Part shown: positions 7,311 to 15,800 of the stretch, piece by piece
Layout of the letters: each line of letters begins with the position of its first letter
How positions within the stretch are numbered: position 1 is the first letter of the stretch
NCBI RefSeq assembly: GCF_003626975.1
Contig: NZ_CP032616.1
Span: 5,060,001-5,124,000 of the forward strand
Length of the DNA: 64,000 bases
Reading direction: 5' to 3'
Origin: Pseudomonas sp. DY-1
Lineage (GTDB): Bacteria > Pseudomonadota > Gammaproteobacteria > Pseudomonadales > Pseudomonadaceae
Program-made: the position numbers and the translations under genes
The notes under the pieces: generated by a model
The model's database searches: none
What the model saw: only the letters and a program-made list of their open reading frames with translations
Told to the model about the DNA's origin: nothing

Positions 7311-7724
7311 TCACTCCCATCCCGTCCTTCCGTAGAAGCGGCTGATCTGCATTTGCCAGCGCTGGTCAGCCATGTCAGGCCAATGGCTCTTGTCGAATCC
7401 GGGGGCACCTTTCAACTGGTGCCGATCAACATCGAGCATGAAGCGCTTGTGCTCGGTATCCCGGGTCAACGCTCTCCAGGGCACCGCGAAGAGTTTTTCA
7501 CCCAGGCCGAGGAACGACTTGAAGGACAGCACTGCATAGATGATGCGGCCGCTGCGCATATCCAGCATGAGTTCCTTGATTACTCCGAGGTCATCTCCCG
7601 CGAGGTTGTAGACATCGTTGCCGATGAGCGTGTCTGCGCCCATCAGGTTAGGTCCAGGCCCGGTTCGAGAGGCGTGGCCGGCTTCGTTGTCTTCGTTGCC
7701 GGCGTTCTTTCCCTGATGGTTCAT
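7311..7724 (-). CDS. PRC-barrel domain protein
   Basis: A 137-aa protein. After a polar 40-residue N-terminus the sequence MGADTLIGNDVYNLAGDDLG begins a PRC-barrel (residues 42-115: KELMLDMRSGRIIYAVLSF, GEKLFAVPWRAL). PRC-barrels are small beta domains found in RimM, photosynthetic reaction centres and many stress proteins; stand-alone versions have no defined activity. The ATG at 7724 is preceded by GGAGG at 5 nt; the frame extends further upstream but without a start signal. Any match to the regional motif upstream (about 7770-7790) is too weak to claim. Confidence 0.8.
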   Translation of the reverse strand: MNHQGKNAGNEDNEAGHASRTGPGPNLMGADTLIGNDVYNLAGDDLGVIKELMLDMRSGRIIYAVLSFKSFLGLGEKLFAVPWRALTRDTEHKRFMLDVDRHQLKGAPGFDKSHWPDMADQRWQMQISRFYGRTGWE

Positions 7725-7828
7725 GAGTACCTCCAATTGCAGAAAGTTTGGCTGGCCCTTTCCCTGTAGAGCCTGCGTACGGGGAACGAAGGCAGCGCCA
7801 GGGAAGGGGAGCCAATCATGAAACCGAG

Positions 7829-8002
7829 TCAAGGCCTCTTGATGTCCTCCTTGATGTCGCCGACCGTCTCCTGGATATCACCGGTGGCATTTTGTGCCTT
7901 GCCTTCGTTTTCGAGCCGTTGGTTGCCGATAAGCCTGCCTGTGGTTTCCTTGATCAGGCCCTTCAACTGATCGACCTTTCCTTTGAATTGATCTTTGTTC
8001 AT
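7829..8002 (-). CDS. CsbD family stress protein (copy 1)
   Basis: A 57-aa protein beginning MNKDQFKGKVDQLKGLIKE, the standard CsbD/YjbJ opening, followed by a second helical repeat (NATGDIQETVGDIKEDIK). CsbD-like proteins are among the most abundant small proteins in stationary or osmotically stressed cells; their biochemical role is unknown. GGAGC precedes the ATG at 8002. A near-perfect regional motif (site C) lies 100 nt upstream. Confidence 0.88.
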   Translation of the reverse strand: MNKDQFKGKVDQLKGLIKETTGRLIGNQRLENEGKAQNATGDIQETVGDIKEDIKRP

Positions 8003-8102
8003 GAGCTTGCTCCATGAGCAGCGAGAGCGGTGATGCCTTGTGCCCAGCCCGCGCACGATTGCGATGAGCCGAGTCATGACCTTGTCGGCAAGCCGGTGGG
8101 GT

Positions 8103-8120
8103 GTCTGTGCGTTAGCGCAC
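8103..8120 (-). promoter_or_regulatory. Regional motif, site C (upstream of csbD-like gene 1)
   Basis: GTGCG-CTAA-CGCAC-AGAC on the minus strand, a perfect match to the consensus, 100 nt before the start at 8002. This copy shows the GTGCG/CGCAC dyad symmetry most clearly. Confidence 0.7.
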
Positions 8121-8152
8121 CCATGCCGTTCAGTCAGTCGGATGGCTGTTGC

Positions 8153-8362
8153 TCAAACCAGCTTTTGCCAAACCTCAGCGTTGGCCAGCTGATCCTGGCT
8201 GGCATGCTTGTGCTCGCCATGTATCGGGCTGAGTTCATAGATTCCGTCCGCTTCGGAGGTTGCCGCATAGCGGACACCTGTGAGCTTGTGCAGGTAGCGC
8301 AGCAGCGGCTGGCACTGCGCATCCAAACGCTGAAACAAGGTCGAGTCGTACATTCCATTCAT
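8153..8362 (-). CDS. Small hypothetical protein (69 aa)
   Basis: Not recognised. The product MNGMYDSTLFQRLDAQCQPL... looks like a compact helix-strand domain. The frame is open back to a GTG at 8446, but that GTG is itself the first triplet of a regional motif copy (8429-8446). I therefore place the start at the ATG at 8362, which puts the motif 66 nt upstream, as at the other genes; an ATG at 8353 is also possible. No strong ribosome binding site is visible for either. Confidence 0.5.
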   Translation of the reverse strand: MNGMYDSTLFQRLDAQCQPLLRYLHKLTGVRYAATSEADGIYELSPIHGEHKHASQDQLANAEVWQKLV

Positions 8363-8428
8363 GGCCAGTGCCTGCTGCAGCCGGTGCTGCTCTGCTTTTA
8401 TTTCATTCTGTGCTGTCTGCACACACCG

Positions 8429-8446
8429 GTATGTACGCCATCGCAC
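8429..8446 (-). promoter_or_regulatory. Regional motif, site N (upstream of the 69-aa gene)
   Basis: GTGCG-ATGG-CGTAC-ATAC on the minus strand, 66 nt before the proposed start at 8362. The tail is ATAC rather than MGAC. It lies back to back with site D on the other strand. Confidence 0.55.
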
Positions 8447-8469
8447 CAGGGCGAAACTTGCAGGGTTAT

Positions 8470-8487
8470 GAGCGCTAGCGCACCGAC
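8470..8487 (+). promoter_or_regulatory. Regional motif, site D (upstream of the 143-aa gene)
   Basis: GAGCG-CTAG-CGCAC-CGAC, 61 nt before the start at 8549. The core AGCGCTAGCGC is itself palindromic. Confidence 0.65.
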
Positions 8488-8548
8488 GCAGGCACGGCCA
8501 TTGACCATTTTCTCATCCGATATCTCGCCGCATAGCGTGGAGGTTGTG

Positions 8549-8980
8549 ATGAGTTCGTCGATCAATCCAAAGCGCGTTGAGAGCCCTATCGGCCTGAGAC
8601 GCGAGTCAGCCTGCTCCGGAAGGGTCGCTCTTTCCCTAAGGGTGGAGCCTGCCAAGCAGGTACCGCTGCATGTCGCCAGGGAGCGCGTCGCGCCGCTGCG
8701 CCGGAAGTCGCCTCTACTGCTGCTTGTTTCGATGGTTGTCCTGCCATTGGTCGTGAGCGGCGATGTCCTTGCGATGGACGACTCTTCGCCGGGCCTGACC
8801 GGGAAGGTACGTACCGAAACGACACTGATGCAGAGCGCCTATGTGCAGTTCGATGATCGCGAAGCCGAGGGCGGCATCAGTGAATCGGGCGCGGGAGGGC
8901 CAGGGAACAATCAGGCCCGCGAGCCGACGCGAAGTAATGGGGAGTATCAGGTGATCAGCATCCCGCGTATCTCGTTCTGA
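8549..8980 (+). CDS. Hypothetical protein with one membrane segment (143 aa)
   Basis: Not recognised. The N-terminal 50 residues are basic and polar, residues 53-75 form a hydrophobic segment (LLLLVSMVVLPLVVSGDVLA) that could be an internal signal/anchor, and the rest is acidic and Gly/Ser-rich, probably disordered and periplasmic. I chose the ATG at 8549 because GGAGG lies 6 nt upstream; the frame is open much further up but overlaps the opposite gene. The regional motif is 61 nt upstream. Confidence 0.55.
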   Translation: MSSSINPKRVESPIGLRRESACSGRVALSLRVEPAKQVPLHVARERVAPLRRKSPLLLLVSMVVLPLVVSGDVLAMDDSSPGLTGKVRTETTLMQSAYVQFDDREAEGGISESGAGGPGNNQAREPTRSNGEYQVISIPRISF

Positions 8981-8989
8981 GTCAGTTCT

Positions 8990-9007
8990 GTTCGATGCCG
9001 TACAGAT
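8990..9007 (+). promoter_or_regulatory. Regional motif, site E (upstream of the DUF3309 gene)
   Basis: GTTCG-ATGC-CGTAC-AGAT, 101 nt before the start at 9109. It most resembles sites B and H (CGTACAGA / CATACAGA). Confidence 0.55.
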
Positions 9008-9108
9008 GTGGCCGATGGATGGGATCAATCTGGTTCTCGGCAGATTGCTGCTCGCATATCGAGCGCCGGCGAGCAGTCTTCTGATTGTTCGCATCCGAGG
9101 ATATAGCC

Positions 9109-9267
9109 ATGAGTCTGGGTACCATTCTTTTAATCGTTCTCATCCTGCTGCTGATCGGGGCCTTGCCGAACTGGCCGCACAGCAGAAGCTGGGGATATGG
9201 GCCAACCGGTGGGTTGGGCATCGTCTTGATCATCGTCATTGTGCTGCTGCTCACCGGGCGGCTTTGA
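9109..9267 (+). CDS. DUF3309 family small membrane protein (52 aa)
   Basis: A 52-aa peptide made of two membrane helices around a hydrophilic loop, PNWPHSRSWGYGPTGG, which is the recognisable DUF3309 signature. Function unknown; members are commonly found among stress-induced genes in proteobacteria. CGAGG lies 8 nt before the ATG. The regional motif (site E) is upstream, and a DUF3509 gene follows 139 nt downstream on the same strand. Confidence 0.85.
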   Translation: MSLGTILLIVLILLLIGALPNWPHSRSWGYGPTGGLGIVLIIVIVLLLTGRL

Positions 9268-9406
9268 GTGGCCTGCCGTCGGTTCGGATCAGAGCGAGAC
9301 TCACCGGGCAAATGGGGCATCAACCCATAAGAGAAGTGCAAGCGCGGGGACTGGATTTTCGGCGATCTCACCTAATTGCTGCCTTGGTTTGGCAGGGGAG
9401 AAGCAC

Positions 9407-9742
9407 ATGCAACTCACATCGCATCTTTTATCGAACGCCTTTCCTGGTTATGAGGTGTCGCTGGCATCGCGGCCGGATGGCCGGGTACTGATGGTCCTCG
9501 CGCGGCCAGGGCAGCAGAGCTCAAGCAAGGTCATCGATGCGGGGGCTCTGTCCATCCGCGCGAAAGCGGCCAAGTTGATCAGGCAGGTCGAACGCGAGCT
9601 GAAACTGGAGGAGGGCGCTTTGAGATGGCACTCGCCAGACGATTACTGGATAAGCCTCGAACTTCCCACCTATCACGACCAGCCCTTGCGGAAACTATCC
9701 GTCTGGAGCTGGGCGGAACGGCGTAATAGAAAGCACTTCTAG
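9407..9742 (+). CDS. DUF3509-like protein (111 aa)
   Basis: A 111-aa cytosolic protein. The layout FPGYEVSLASRPDGRVLMVL, a basic central helix (KAAKLIRQVERELKLEEG) and a C-terminal segment ending near SWAERRN resemble the Pseudomonas DUF3509 family, assigned from memory of the pattern. The function is unknown. The ATG at 9407 has GGGGAG 6 nt upstream. No good copy of the regional motif is visible in the 139-bp gap before it, so it may be read from the DUF3309 promoter. Confidence 0.6.
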   Translation: MQLTSHLLSNAFPGYEVSLASRPDGRVLMVLARPGQQSSSKVIDAGALSIRAKAAKLIRQVERELKLEEGALRWHSPDDYWISLELPTYHDQPLRKLSVWSWAERRNRKHF

Positions 9743-9915
9743 GCTCTGTAGGAAAAGTTCTCGACGACTTTGCGTACGGGCCCTAATGGCCGAACTGCTT
9801 TCTTCGGCCAGGGCAGCGCAGTTTCCTGACGATTGAAATTGCCGCTCGCGGCTTGTGCCTTGGGGCTGAGCCCGCCTCGCACGCGGCGCGTGACACAGCG
9901 TTTCCAGGGGGATAA

Positions 9916-9933
9916 GCGCGGTGGCGCACCGAC
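9916..9933 (+). promoter_or_regulatory. Regional motif, site F (upstream of the 87-aa gene)
   Basis: GCGCG-GTGG-CGCAC-CGAC, 56 nt before the start at 9990. Confidence 0.6.
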
Positions 9934-9989
9934 GGGAGCACTGCCCCACTGCCAGAGTACAGGCCCCACTACCGACCTCAGAGGTCAAC

Positions 9990-10253
9990 ATGAGCAAGCA
10001 CAGCAAATCTATCCCGAACAGTGGCGCGGCACCGGCCAGCAAGGCGGCCAGGAAGCCTGGCCCGACCATCGGCTCACCCACTTCCATCAAGCCTGAACGC
10101 ATGTCTGATCCCAAGACTGTGCCTCGCGAAGAGACCAGAAGGACCAAGCCCCAGGATGCAGACAAGGCACCTGCCAAGGCCTCCGCGAAAGAACCACCAC
10201 GCGCAGCCAAGGGAGATGACGACCTCATGAGCGAGGAGCCCAGAAACTCATGA
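9990..10253 (+). CDS. Hypothetical disordered protein (87 aa)
   Basis: Not recognised. The 87-aa product is rich in Lys, Pro, Ala, Ser and Glu, has no hydrophobic core, and is probably intrinsically disordered (SKAARKPG..., KAPAKASAKEPPRAAKGDDD). GAGG precedes the ATG. Its claim to be a gene rests on the ribosome binding site and on the regional motif 56 nt upstream. A longer opposite-strand frame across 9695-10228 has no start signal and is rejected. Confidence 0.55.
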   Translation: MSKHSKSIPNSGAAPASKAARKPGPTIGSPTSIKPERMSDPKTVPREETRRTKPQDADKAPAKASAKEPPRAAKGDDDLMSEEPRNS

Positions 10254-10477
10254 GCCTATCTGGCACGGTTGGCCTGCCGGGTGTAGGACGGACGCTACGC
10301 CATCAGCCGCCGAAAGGCGGAAAAGCAGGTAAAGCACTTCCTTGAGAAATGCAGGCACTGAGCCACACAAGATCCCCTGATGCACCGCCTCGCGGCTCAT
10401 CAGGCGGCCCAAACCAGCGGCCCAGTCGTGCACGGGTTCCGGTTCGGATCTCTCTCCTTCCCGAATGGTGAAACCAG

Positions 10478-11305
10478 ATGCACACACAATCCCGAAAGCA
10501 ACTCCTTGCCGCCTGCATCGCGCTGGCGCTGGGGACGACGGGCGGCATGGCCGCCGCAGAATCACAGACCTTTACCGATAACCGCCAGGAAACCCAGATT
10601 TGGACGACCTATGCGTTGAACCCCCATCTGCGGGCCAATGATCTGAAAGTGTCGGTCCTGAATGGCAAAGCCACACTCACCGGAAACGTCGCGGAAGAGG
10701 TCAATAAGGATCTTGCCAAGGAGATCGCACTGGGCGTCAGCGGAATCGACTCGGTGGATAACCAGATCGTGGTCAAGCCCGACTACGTTCCGCCGAAGGC
10801 GGGCAAGGATCGGAGCTATGGGGTCATGGTCGATGACGCCACGATTACCGCTTCGGTCAAGTCGAAGCTGCTCTGGAGCAAACAGGCTGATGGCATGACG
10901 ACTCAGGTCAAAACCCAGTCAGGTAAGGTAACGCTGACTGGCAACGCCGATAGCCAGGCAGACAAGGATCTTGCCGGCCGCCTCGCCATGAACACCGATG
11001 GCGTGATGCTGGTGGACAACCAGCTTGTGGTCGACGCCTCGAAGCCAGCGCCGGTCGACAGTGCCAAGAGCACTGCGAAGGAAACAGGTGGGGATATTGC
11101 CGATAGCTGGATCACGACCAAGGTGAAGTCCACCTTGATGTATTCCAGCAACGTCAACGGGTCCGACATCTCCGTGAGCACGAACAGCGGCATCGTTACG
11201 CTGAGTGGCCTCGTCGACAACGATGCCGAGCGTGACCGGGCGATCGAGCTGGCGCAGAACGTCCGAGGCGTGAAGAGCGTTCGTTCAACGGAACTTCGCT
11301 ACTGA
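10478..11305 (+). CDS. BON-domain periplasmic protein (OsmY-like, three BON domains)
   Basis: A 275-aa exported protein: signal peptide at residues 1-27 (LLAACIALALGTTGGMAAAE), then three BON repeats (about 40-105, 125-190 and 210-275). Each contains the pattern ...VKVLNGKATLTGNV...A..V.GVDSVDNQI.... BON domains bind phospholipid surfaces; E. coli OsmY is a periplasmic osmotic-stress chaperone with two. Three is unusual but not unique. No convincing copy of the regional motif is seen upstream, so it may be controlled separately from its neighbours. Confidence 0.85.
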   Translation: MHTQSRKQLLAACIALALGTTGGMAAAESQTFTDNRQETQIWTTYALNPHLRANDLKVSVLNGKATLTGNVAEEVNKDLAKEIALGVSGIDSVDNQIVVKPDYVPPKAGKDRSYGVMVDDATITASVKSKLLWSKQADGMTTQVKTQSGKVTLTGNADSQADKDLAGRLAMNTDGVMLVDNQLVVDASKPAPVDSAKSTAKETGGDIADSWITTKVKSTLMYSSNVNGSDISVSTNSGIVTLSGLVDNDAERDRAIELAQNVRGVKSVRSTELRY

Positions 11306-11618
11306 CGTCGGGGGCTCAGCCCTCTGAGTCGCCATGCTCGAACAGTCACGCGCCGTGATCAGTAAGCCTCGACTCGTGATGGGGCTGGTTGGGTGAGGTG
11401 AGTAGAACCCCCACTATTCACCTCCGGCCAGCAACTACTTGCCCAGGGGCTGCCGCCAGCCGTTTTCACCCTGGCAACAGCTGCCGGCGGCGTGCTCACA
11501 AGAAGAGAATGGTGCATCGAAAGCCTTATGTCCGATAGCGCACACAACGGCGGTCCCGTTGACCTATCGTTACAGGATAAAGGGCCTTTTTCAGGTGCTT
11601 GGCTCGATGGTGGCGCCC
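11306..11618. other. Intergenic region before Crp/Fnr copy 2, about 310 bp
   Basis: It contains a weak hairpin just after the BON gene and the regional motif at 11530-11547. Short open frames are present but none has a start signal or recognisable product. Confidence 0.5.
11530..11547 (+). promoter_or_regulatory. Regional motif, site G (upstream of Crp/Fnr copy 2)
   Basis: GTCCG-ATAG-CGCAC-ACAA, 71 nt before the start at 11619. The two half sites fit; the MGAC tail does not. Confidence 0.5.
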
Positions 11619-12356
11619 ATGTCGGATACACCTTCACCTTTGCAGAACCACTTGCTCGCGACCTTGCCGGTAGAGGTTCAGAAGCGCTTGATCCCACAGA
11701 TGCAACTGGTATCGCTGCCACTTGGCAAAGTGCTGTATGAGTCGGGGGATACGTTGCGTCATGTCTTTTTCCCCACCGACTCGATCGTGTCCCTGCTGTA
11801 TGTGATGGAGAACGGCTCCTCGGCGGAGATCTCGGTCGTCGGCAACGAGGGGATGATAGGCCTGGCGGTGTTCATGGGGGGGGAAAGCACCCCGAGCCGG
11901 GCCATCGTGCAGAGCGCCGGTCACGCCTATCGGTTGCGGGGGAATGAGTTGAAAACCGAGGTCAATCGGCATGGGGAGTTACTGCTTCTGATGCTGCGCT
12001 ATACCCAGGCCCTGATTACCCAAATGGCACAGACCGCAGTCTGCAATCGCCACCATTCAATCGACCAGCAACTGTGTCGATGGTTGCTGCTGTCGTTGGA
12101 TCGCCTGCCGAGTAACCATCTGACGATGACCCAGGAACTCATCGCCAACATGCTCGGTGTGCGTCGCGAAGGGGTGACGGACGCTGCCGGCAAACTGCAG
12201 AAGCTTGGCGTGATCGCGTACAGCCGCGGGCACATCACGGTGCTTGACCGGGCCAAGCTCGAGGCGCTGAGCTGCGAGTGCTATGCCGTGGTCAAGAAAG
12301 AGACCGACCGACTGCTGCCCTGCAAAACTCCCACCCGACACGATACTTCCCTTTGA
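11619..12356 (+). CDS. Crp/Fnr family transcriptional regulator (copy 2)
   Basis: A 245-aa regulator with a cyclic-nucleotide-binding-like barrel (residues 15-145, FFPTDSIVSLLYVMENG, VVGNEGMIGLAVFMGG) and a C-terminal winged helix (ELIANMLGVRREGVTDAAGKLQ). There is no FNR-type cysteine cluster. The helix-turn-helix segment is close to that of copy 1 at 6141-6824 (MLGVRRxGxTxAAGxLQ), while the sensor halves differ more, so they may read similar sites but different signals. The ATG at 11619 is chosen for its GGTGG; 11607 is an alternative. An Lmo0937-type gene follows 179 nt downstream. Confidence 0.88.
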   Translation: MSDTPSPLQNHLLATLPVEVQKRLIPQMQLVSLPLGKVLYESGDTLRHVFFPTDSIVSLLYVMENGSSAEISVVGNEGMIGLAVFMGGESTPSRAIVQSAGHAYRLRGNELKTEVNRHGELLLLMLRYTQALITQMAQTAVCNRHHSIDQQLCRWLLLSLDRLPSNHLTMTQELIANMLGVRREGVTDAAGKLQKLGVIAYSRGHITVLDRAKLEALSCECYAVVKKETDRLLPCKTPTRHDTSL

Positions 12357-12451
12357 CGGACTCAAGTCATGCCCTGCGCATTGCGCGCTGAATTGCGCAG
12401 GGGCGCGTTCGGGCTGCGGACAGTTCATGGGCCACAAGTATTTTTCCTTTG

Positions 12452-12469
12452 GTGCGTTGCCATACAGAC
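12452..12469 (+). promoter_or_regulatory. Regional motif, site H (upstream of Lmo0937-type gene 2)
   Basis: GTGCG-TTGC-CATAC-AGAC, 66 nt before the start at 12536. It is followed by GGATGCAACCTG, as in the leader of copy 1. Confidence 0.65.
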
Positions 12470-12535
12470 GAGCCTTTCGCTCCGGATGCAACCTGTGAGC
12501 AGGCAGTTGCTTCGCGCTGCAAAAGGAGAACAGAA

Positions 12536-12682
12536 ATGCTCCAGACACTTGTGGTCGTGTTGCTGGTCTTGTGGGTGTTGGGACTGATCACGTCCTACTC
12601 CATGGGTGGGTTTATCCATATTCTCCTGGTAGCGGCGATTGTGCTGTTCCTGCTCCAGTTCATTCAGGGACGTCGTTCGTAA
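12536..12682 (+). CDS. Lmo0937-family small membrane protein (48 aa), copy 2
   Basis: A 48-aa peptide, MLQTLVVVLLVLWVLGLITS..., with two membrane helices around TSYSMGGFIHILL. It has the same length and layout as the product at 7113-7259. AAGGAG lies 7 nt upstream of the ATG. It is probably transcribed from its own promoter at the regional motif rather than only by read-through from the Crp/Fnr gene. A GC-rich inverted repeat (CTGCCAGG/CCTGGCAG, about 12735-12771) downstream could stop transcription between it and the converging glucan synthetase gene. Confidence 0.8.
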   Translation: MLQTLVVVLLVLWVLGLITSYSMGGFIHILLVAAIVLFLLQFIQGRRS

Positions 12683-12838
12683 GCGTGGAGTAGGAGGCCC
12701 AGCAAACCTCTTGCCACTCAGCGTATGCAGTTCGGCTGCCAGGGCCTCTTTCGGGGCCACCCCTCCTGGCAGCCCGGACTTCACCGGTGTCGCGTTACTC
12801 CTCTCTTTTCCCTGCTTTCCATGACCCAGCCGTAGGTA

Positions 12839-15800
12839 TCAGGGGATGCCATCCTCGCGCCGCGGCAGCTTCGCCATCGTCTCTTCGCGCCCGCTTCGCG
12901 GCTGCGCGGGTCCGCAGGGTTGGCAGTGGATTTCGACCTGGTGGGTCCGGCCATCGTCCAGCAGCGGGACACGGCGATCCTGGAGCCATTCACCATCGAG
13001 GCTGACCTGCTGGCCGTCCGGCACGCCTTCGGTCTGAACCAGGTTGATGTGGTACAGCGCGGAACCGAAGCGGTAGCGCAATGTGTAGCCGCGCCAATCG
13101 GCCGGCAGCACGGGTTCGAAGCGCAGGCTTGCGCCCTCGCGTCGCAGGCCTAGCAACGACTCGAGGATGAGGCGGTACATCCAGCCGGCCGCACCGGTGT
13201 ACCAGCTCCACCCGCCACGCCCCAGGTGTGGGGTGCTGGCGTAGACATCGGCGGCCAGCACATAGGGTTCGATCTTGTATGTCTCGATATGGCTTGCGAT
13301 GCCATGGCCGACCGGGTTGATCATCTCCAGCAGTTCCCAGGCGCGCGCGCTGTCGCCCATCTCGGCGAAGGCCATGCACGCCCACACCGCGGCATGGGTG
13401 TACTGGCCACCGTTCTCGCGCACGCCGGGGACGTAGCCCTTGATGTATCCAGGGTCGGGCAGAGAGTGATCAAAGGGTGGTGCAAGCAGCAGGATCAGGC
13501 GGGAGTCACGTCGTACCAGATGTTCGAGGAGCGACTCCATCGCCCGGTACCGTCGCCCGGGAGGTGCCACGCCGGAAAGCACCGACCAACTCTGGGCAAT
13601 GGCATCGATGCGGCATTCGTCATTGCTGGCCGAACCGAGCGACGAGCCGTCGTCGAAGTAGGCCCTTCGATACCAGGCCCCATCCCATCCGTGTTGCTCC
13701 AGGCTTGCATGCAGCTGCGCGGCCTGTTCGTGGCAACGTTGGGCGAAGTCGGTATCGCTGCGCTCCTGCGCGATGTTCGCGAACCGCTCAAGTACCAGGT
13801 GCTGGAAGAATCCTAGCCAGACGCTTTCGCCCCGCCCCAGTTCACCGACACGGTTCATGCCATCGTTCCAGTCGCCGTCACCCATCAACGGCAGGCCATG
13901 GGCGCCTCGCGGCATTCCGCGCTCCAGCGCTCGCACGCAATGCTGGTAGAGGCTTTCCTGTAGCGTCGAATGTTCCGGCAGGTCGTAGTAGGACGCCTCG
14001 CCGGCATTCAGTTCGCGACCCTGGAGATAACCCACCTGTTCATCGAGCACAGTCTGGTCGCCGGTCAGCTCTACATAGCGGCTTACGGCCAGGGGTAGCC
14101 ACAGGTAGTCGTCCGAGCAGCGCGTTCTGACGCCGCGTCCCATCGGTGGGTGCCACCAGTGCTGGACATCGCCCTCCTCGAACTGACGGGCTGCGCAGAG
14201 CAGCAGGTGCTGGCGGCCACTGGCCGGGGCGGTATGCAGCATGGCCATGCTGTCCTGCAACTGGTCTCGGAAGCCATAGGCACCGCCGGACTGGTAATAG
14301 CCGCTGCGGGCGAGGAAGCGAGAGGCGATGACCTGGTACAGCAGCCAGCCATTGAGCATCAGGTCTACGGCAGGGTCGGCCGTTTCAACCTGTATTTGCC
14401 CCAGGGTTTCGCGCCAGTGCTCGCGTACTTGCTGCAAGGCCACATGGGCCGCTCCCGAACTGAGGGCTCTGCGCAGCAGGCCGGTAGCGGTCTCGATGTC
14501 CTGCTCGGCACCCAGGCAGAACACCAGCTCGTATGAGTCTCCGGGGGCCAGTTCGATGCCCGCCTGGAGGGCTGCGCAGGGGTCGAGGCCGCCACCAAAG
14601 TGCCCGAGGAGTTGCCCTTGCGCCATCGCCGCGGGTGCCTGGAGGTTGCCGTTGCGGCCGATGAACTCGCTGCGGTCGGCGGTACGGCTCCGGCTCGGCG
14701 GGTCCATCGCGAAGAAGGCGACCCGTCCCGGGAACTCCATCGAATAGGGATTGCGCGCGATCAGCGCGCCGGTGCTGCTGTCGACTTCGGTGACCAGGTG
14801 CATGGCGGTCTTGTCCCGCAGATCCCCGAGTACCCATTCGACATAACCGGTGACGGAGAGTTTGCGTGGCTGACCGGACAGGTTGCGGAGTTTCAGCAGG
14901 GAGTACTTGACCGGCGCGTCGAGCGCCACGTAGACCCAGAGTTCGCTCTCAATGCCTTTTTCACGGTGCTCGAAGCAGCTGTAGCCAAACCCGTGGCGTA
15001 TTGCGTAGGTGCCGCTGCCGCGCCTGGGCAGGGGCGTGGGTGACCAGTAGTGCCCGGTCTCATCGTCCCGCAGGTACAGGGCCTCGCCGCTGAGGTCACG
15101 CACGGCATCGTTATGCCAGGGTGTCAGGCGGAACTCGTGGGCGTTCAGGTGCCAGGTATAGGCACTGCCACTCTCCGAGATGACGGTACCGAACGTGGCG
15201 TTCGCCAGCACGTTGACCCAGGGGGCCGGGGTGGCGACACCGGGTTCCAGCTTCAGCATGTACTCGTTGCCGTCGCGACTGAAACCGCCATAGGCGTTAG
15301 CCATGCACAACGCCGGGTCGGCTGCGCTGCTCATCGATTCCTGGGGCTGCACGGGCGGCAGGATGAGGTCCGGCTCGAAGCGTGGCCAGTAGGTCCTGGG
15401 CTGTCGACGCACGACCTGGTCCTGCAGAGTGCCGGCGGTGTCGCTGAGAATGACGCGTGCGACGGCCTTGATCAGGGTGCGATCTTCCTGCGAGAGCTGG
15501 TGTGCCGGACGCACGAAGATTCCGCCCGGACGGTCGATCAGGTTGGCTTCGGCGCCGGAGGTGATCAGCCCAATGATCTGGTCCTGGAGTTGCTGCCGGT
15601 AGCCGGCACTGTCTTCGTTCCAGATCACCAGGTCGACGGCAAGGCCCTTCAGCCGCCAATACGCATGGGCCTGGACCAGCTGGCGCACCATCTCGATGTT
15701 GGCCGCATCGGTGATCTGTACCAGCACGATTGGCAGGTCGCCCGAAATCGCCTGGCCCCAGAGGCCGGACTGGTTGCGCTGATTTCCCGTCAGGGCGCCA

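Noticed and set aside
7770..7790. A possible regional motif upstream of the PRC-barrel gene (TTCGT-TCCC-CGTAC)
   Set aside because: Only the right half fits; the spacer and tail do not, so it is not counted.
9695..10228. A 177-codon minus-strand frame opposite the 87-aa gene
   Set aside because: No start signal. The plus-strand alternative has GAGG before its ATG and the regional motif at the usual distance.
11439..11606. An N-terminal extension of Crp/Fnr copy 2
   Set aside because: It would run through the regional motif and lacks a start signal; family length fits the ATG at 11619.
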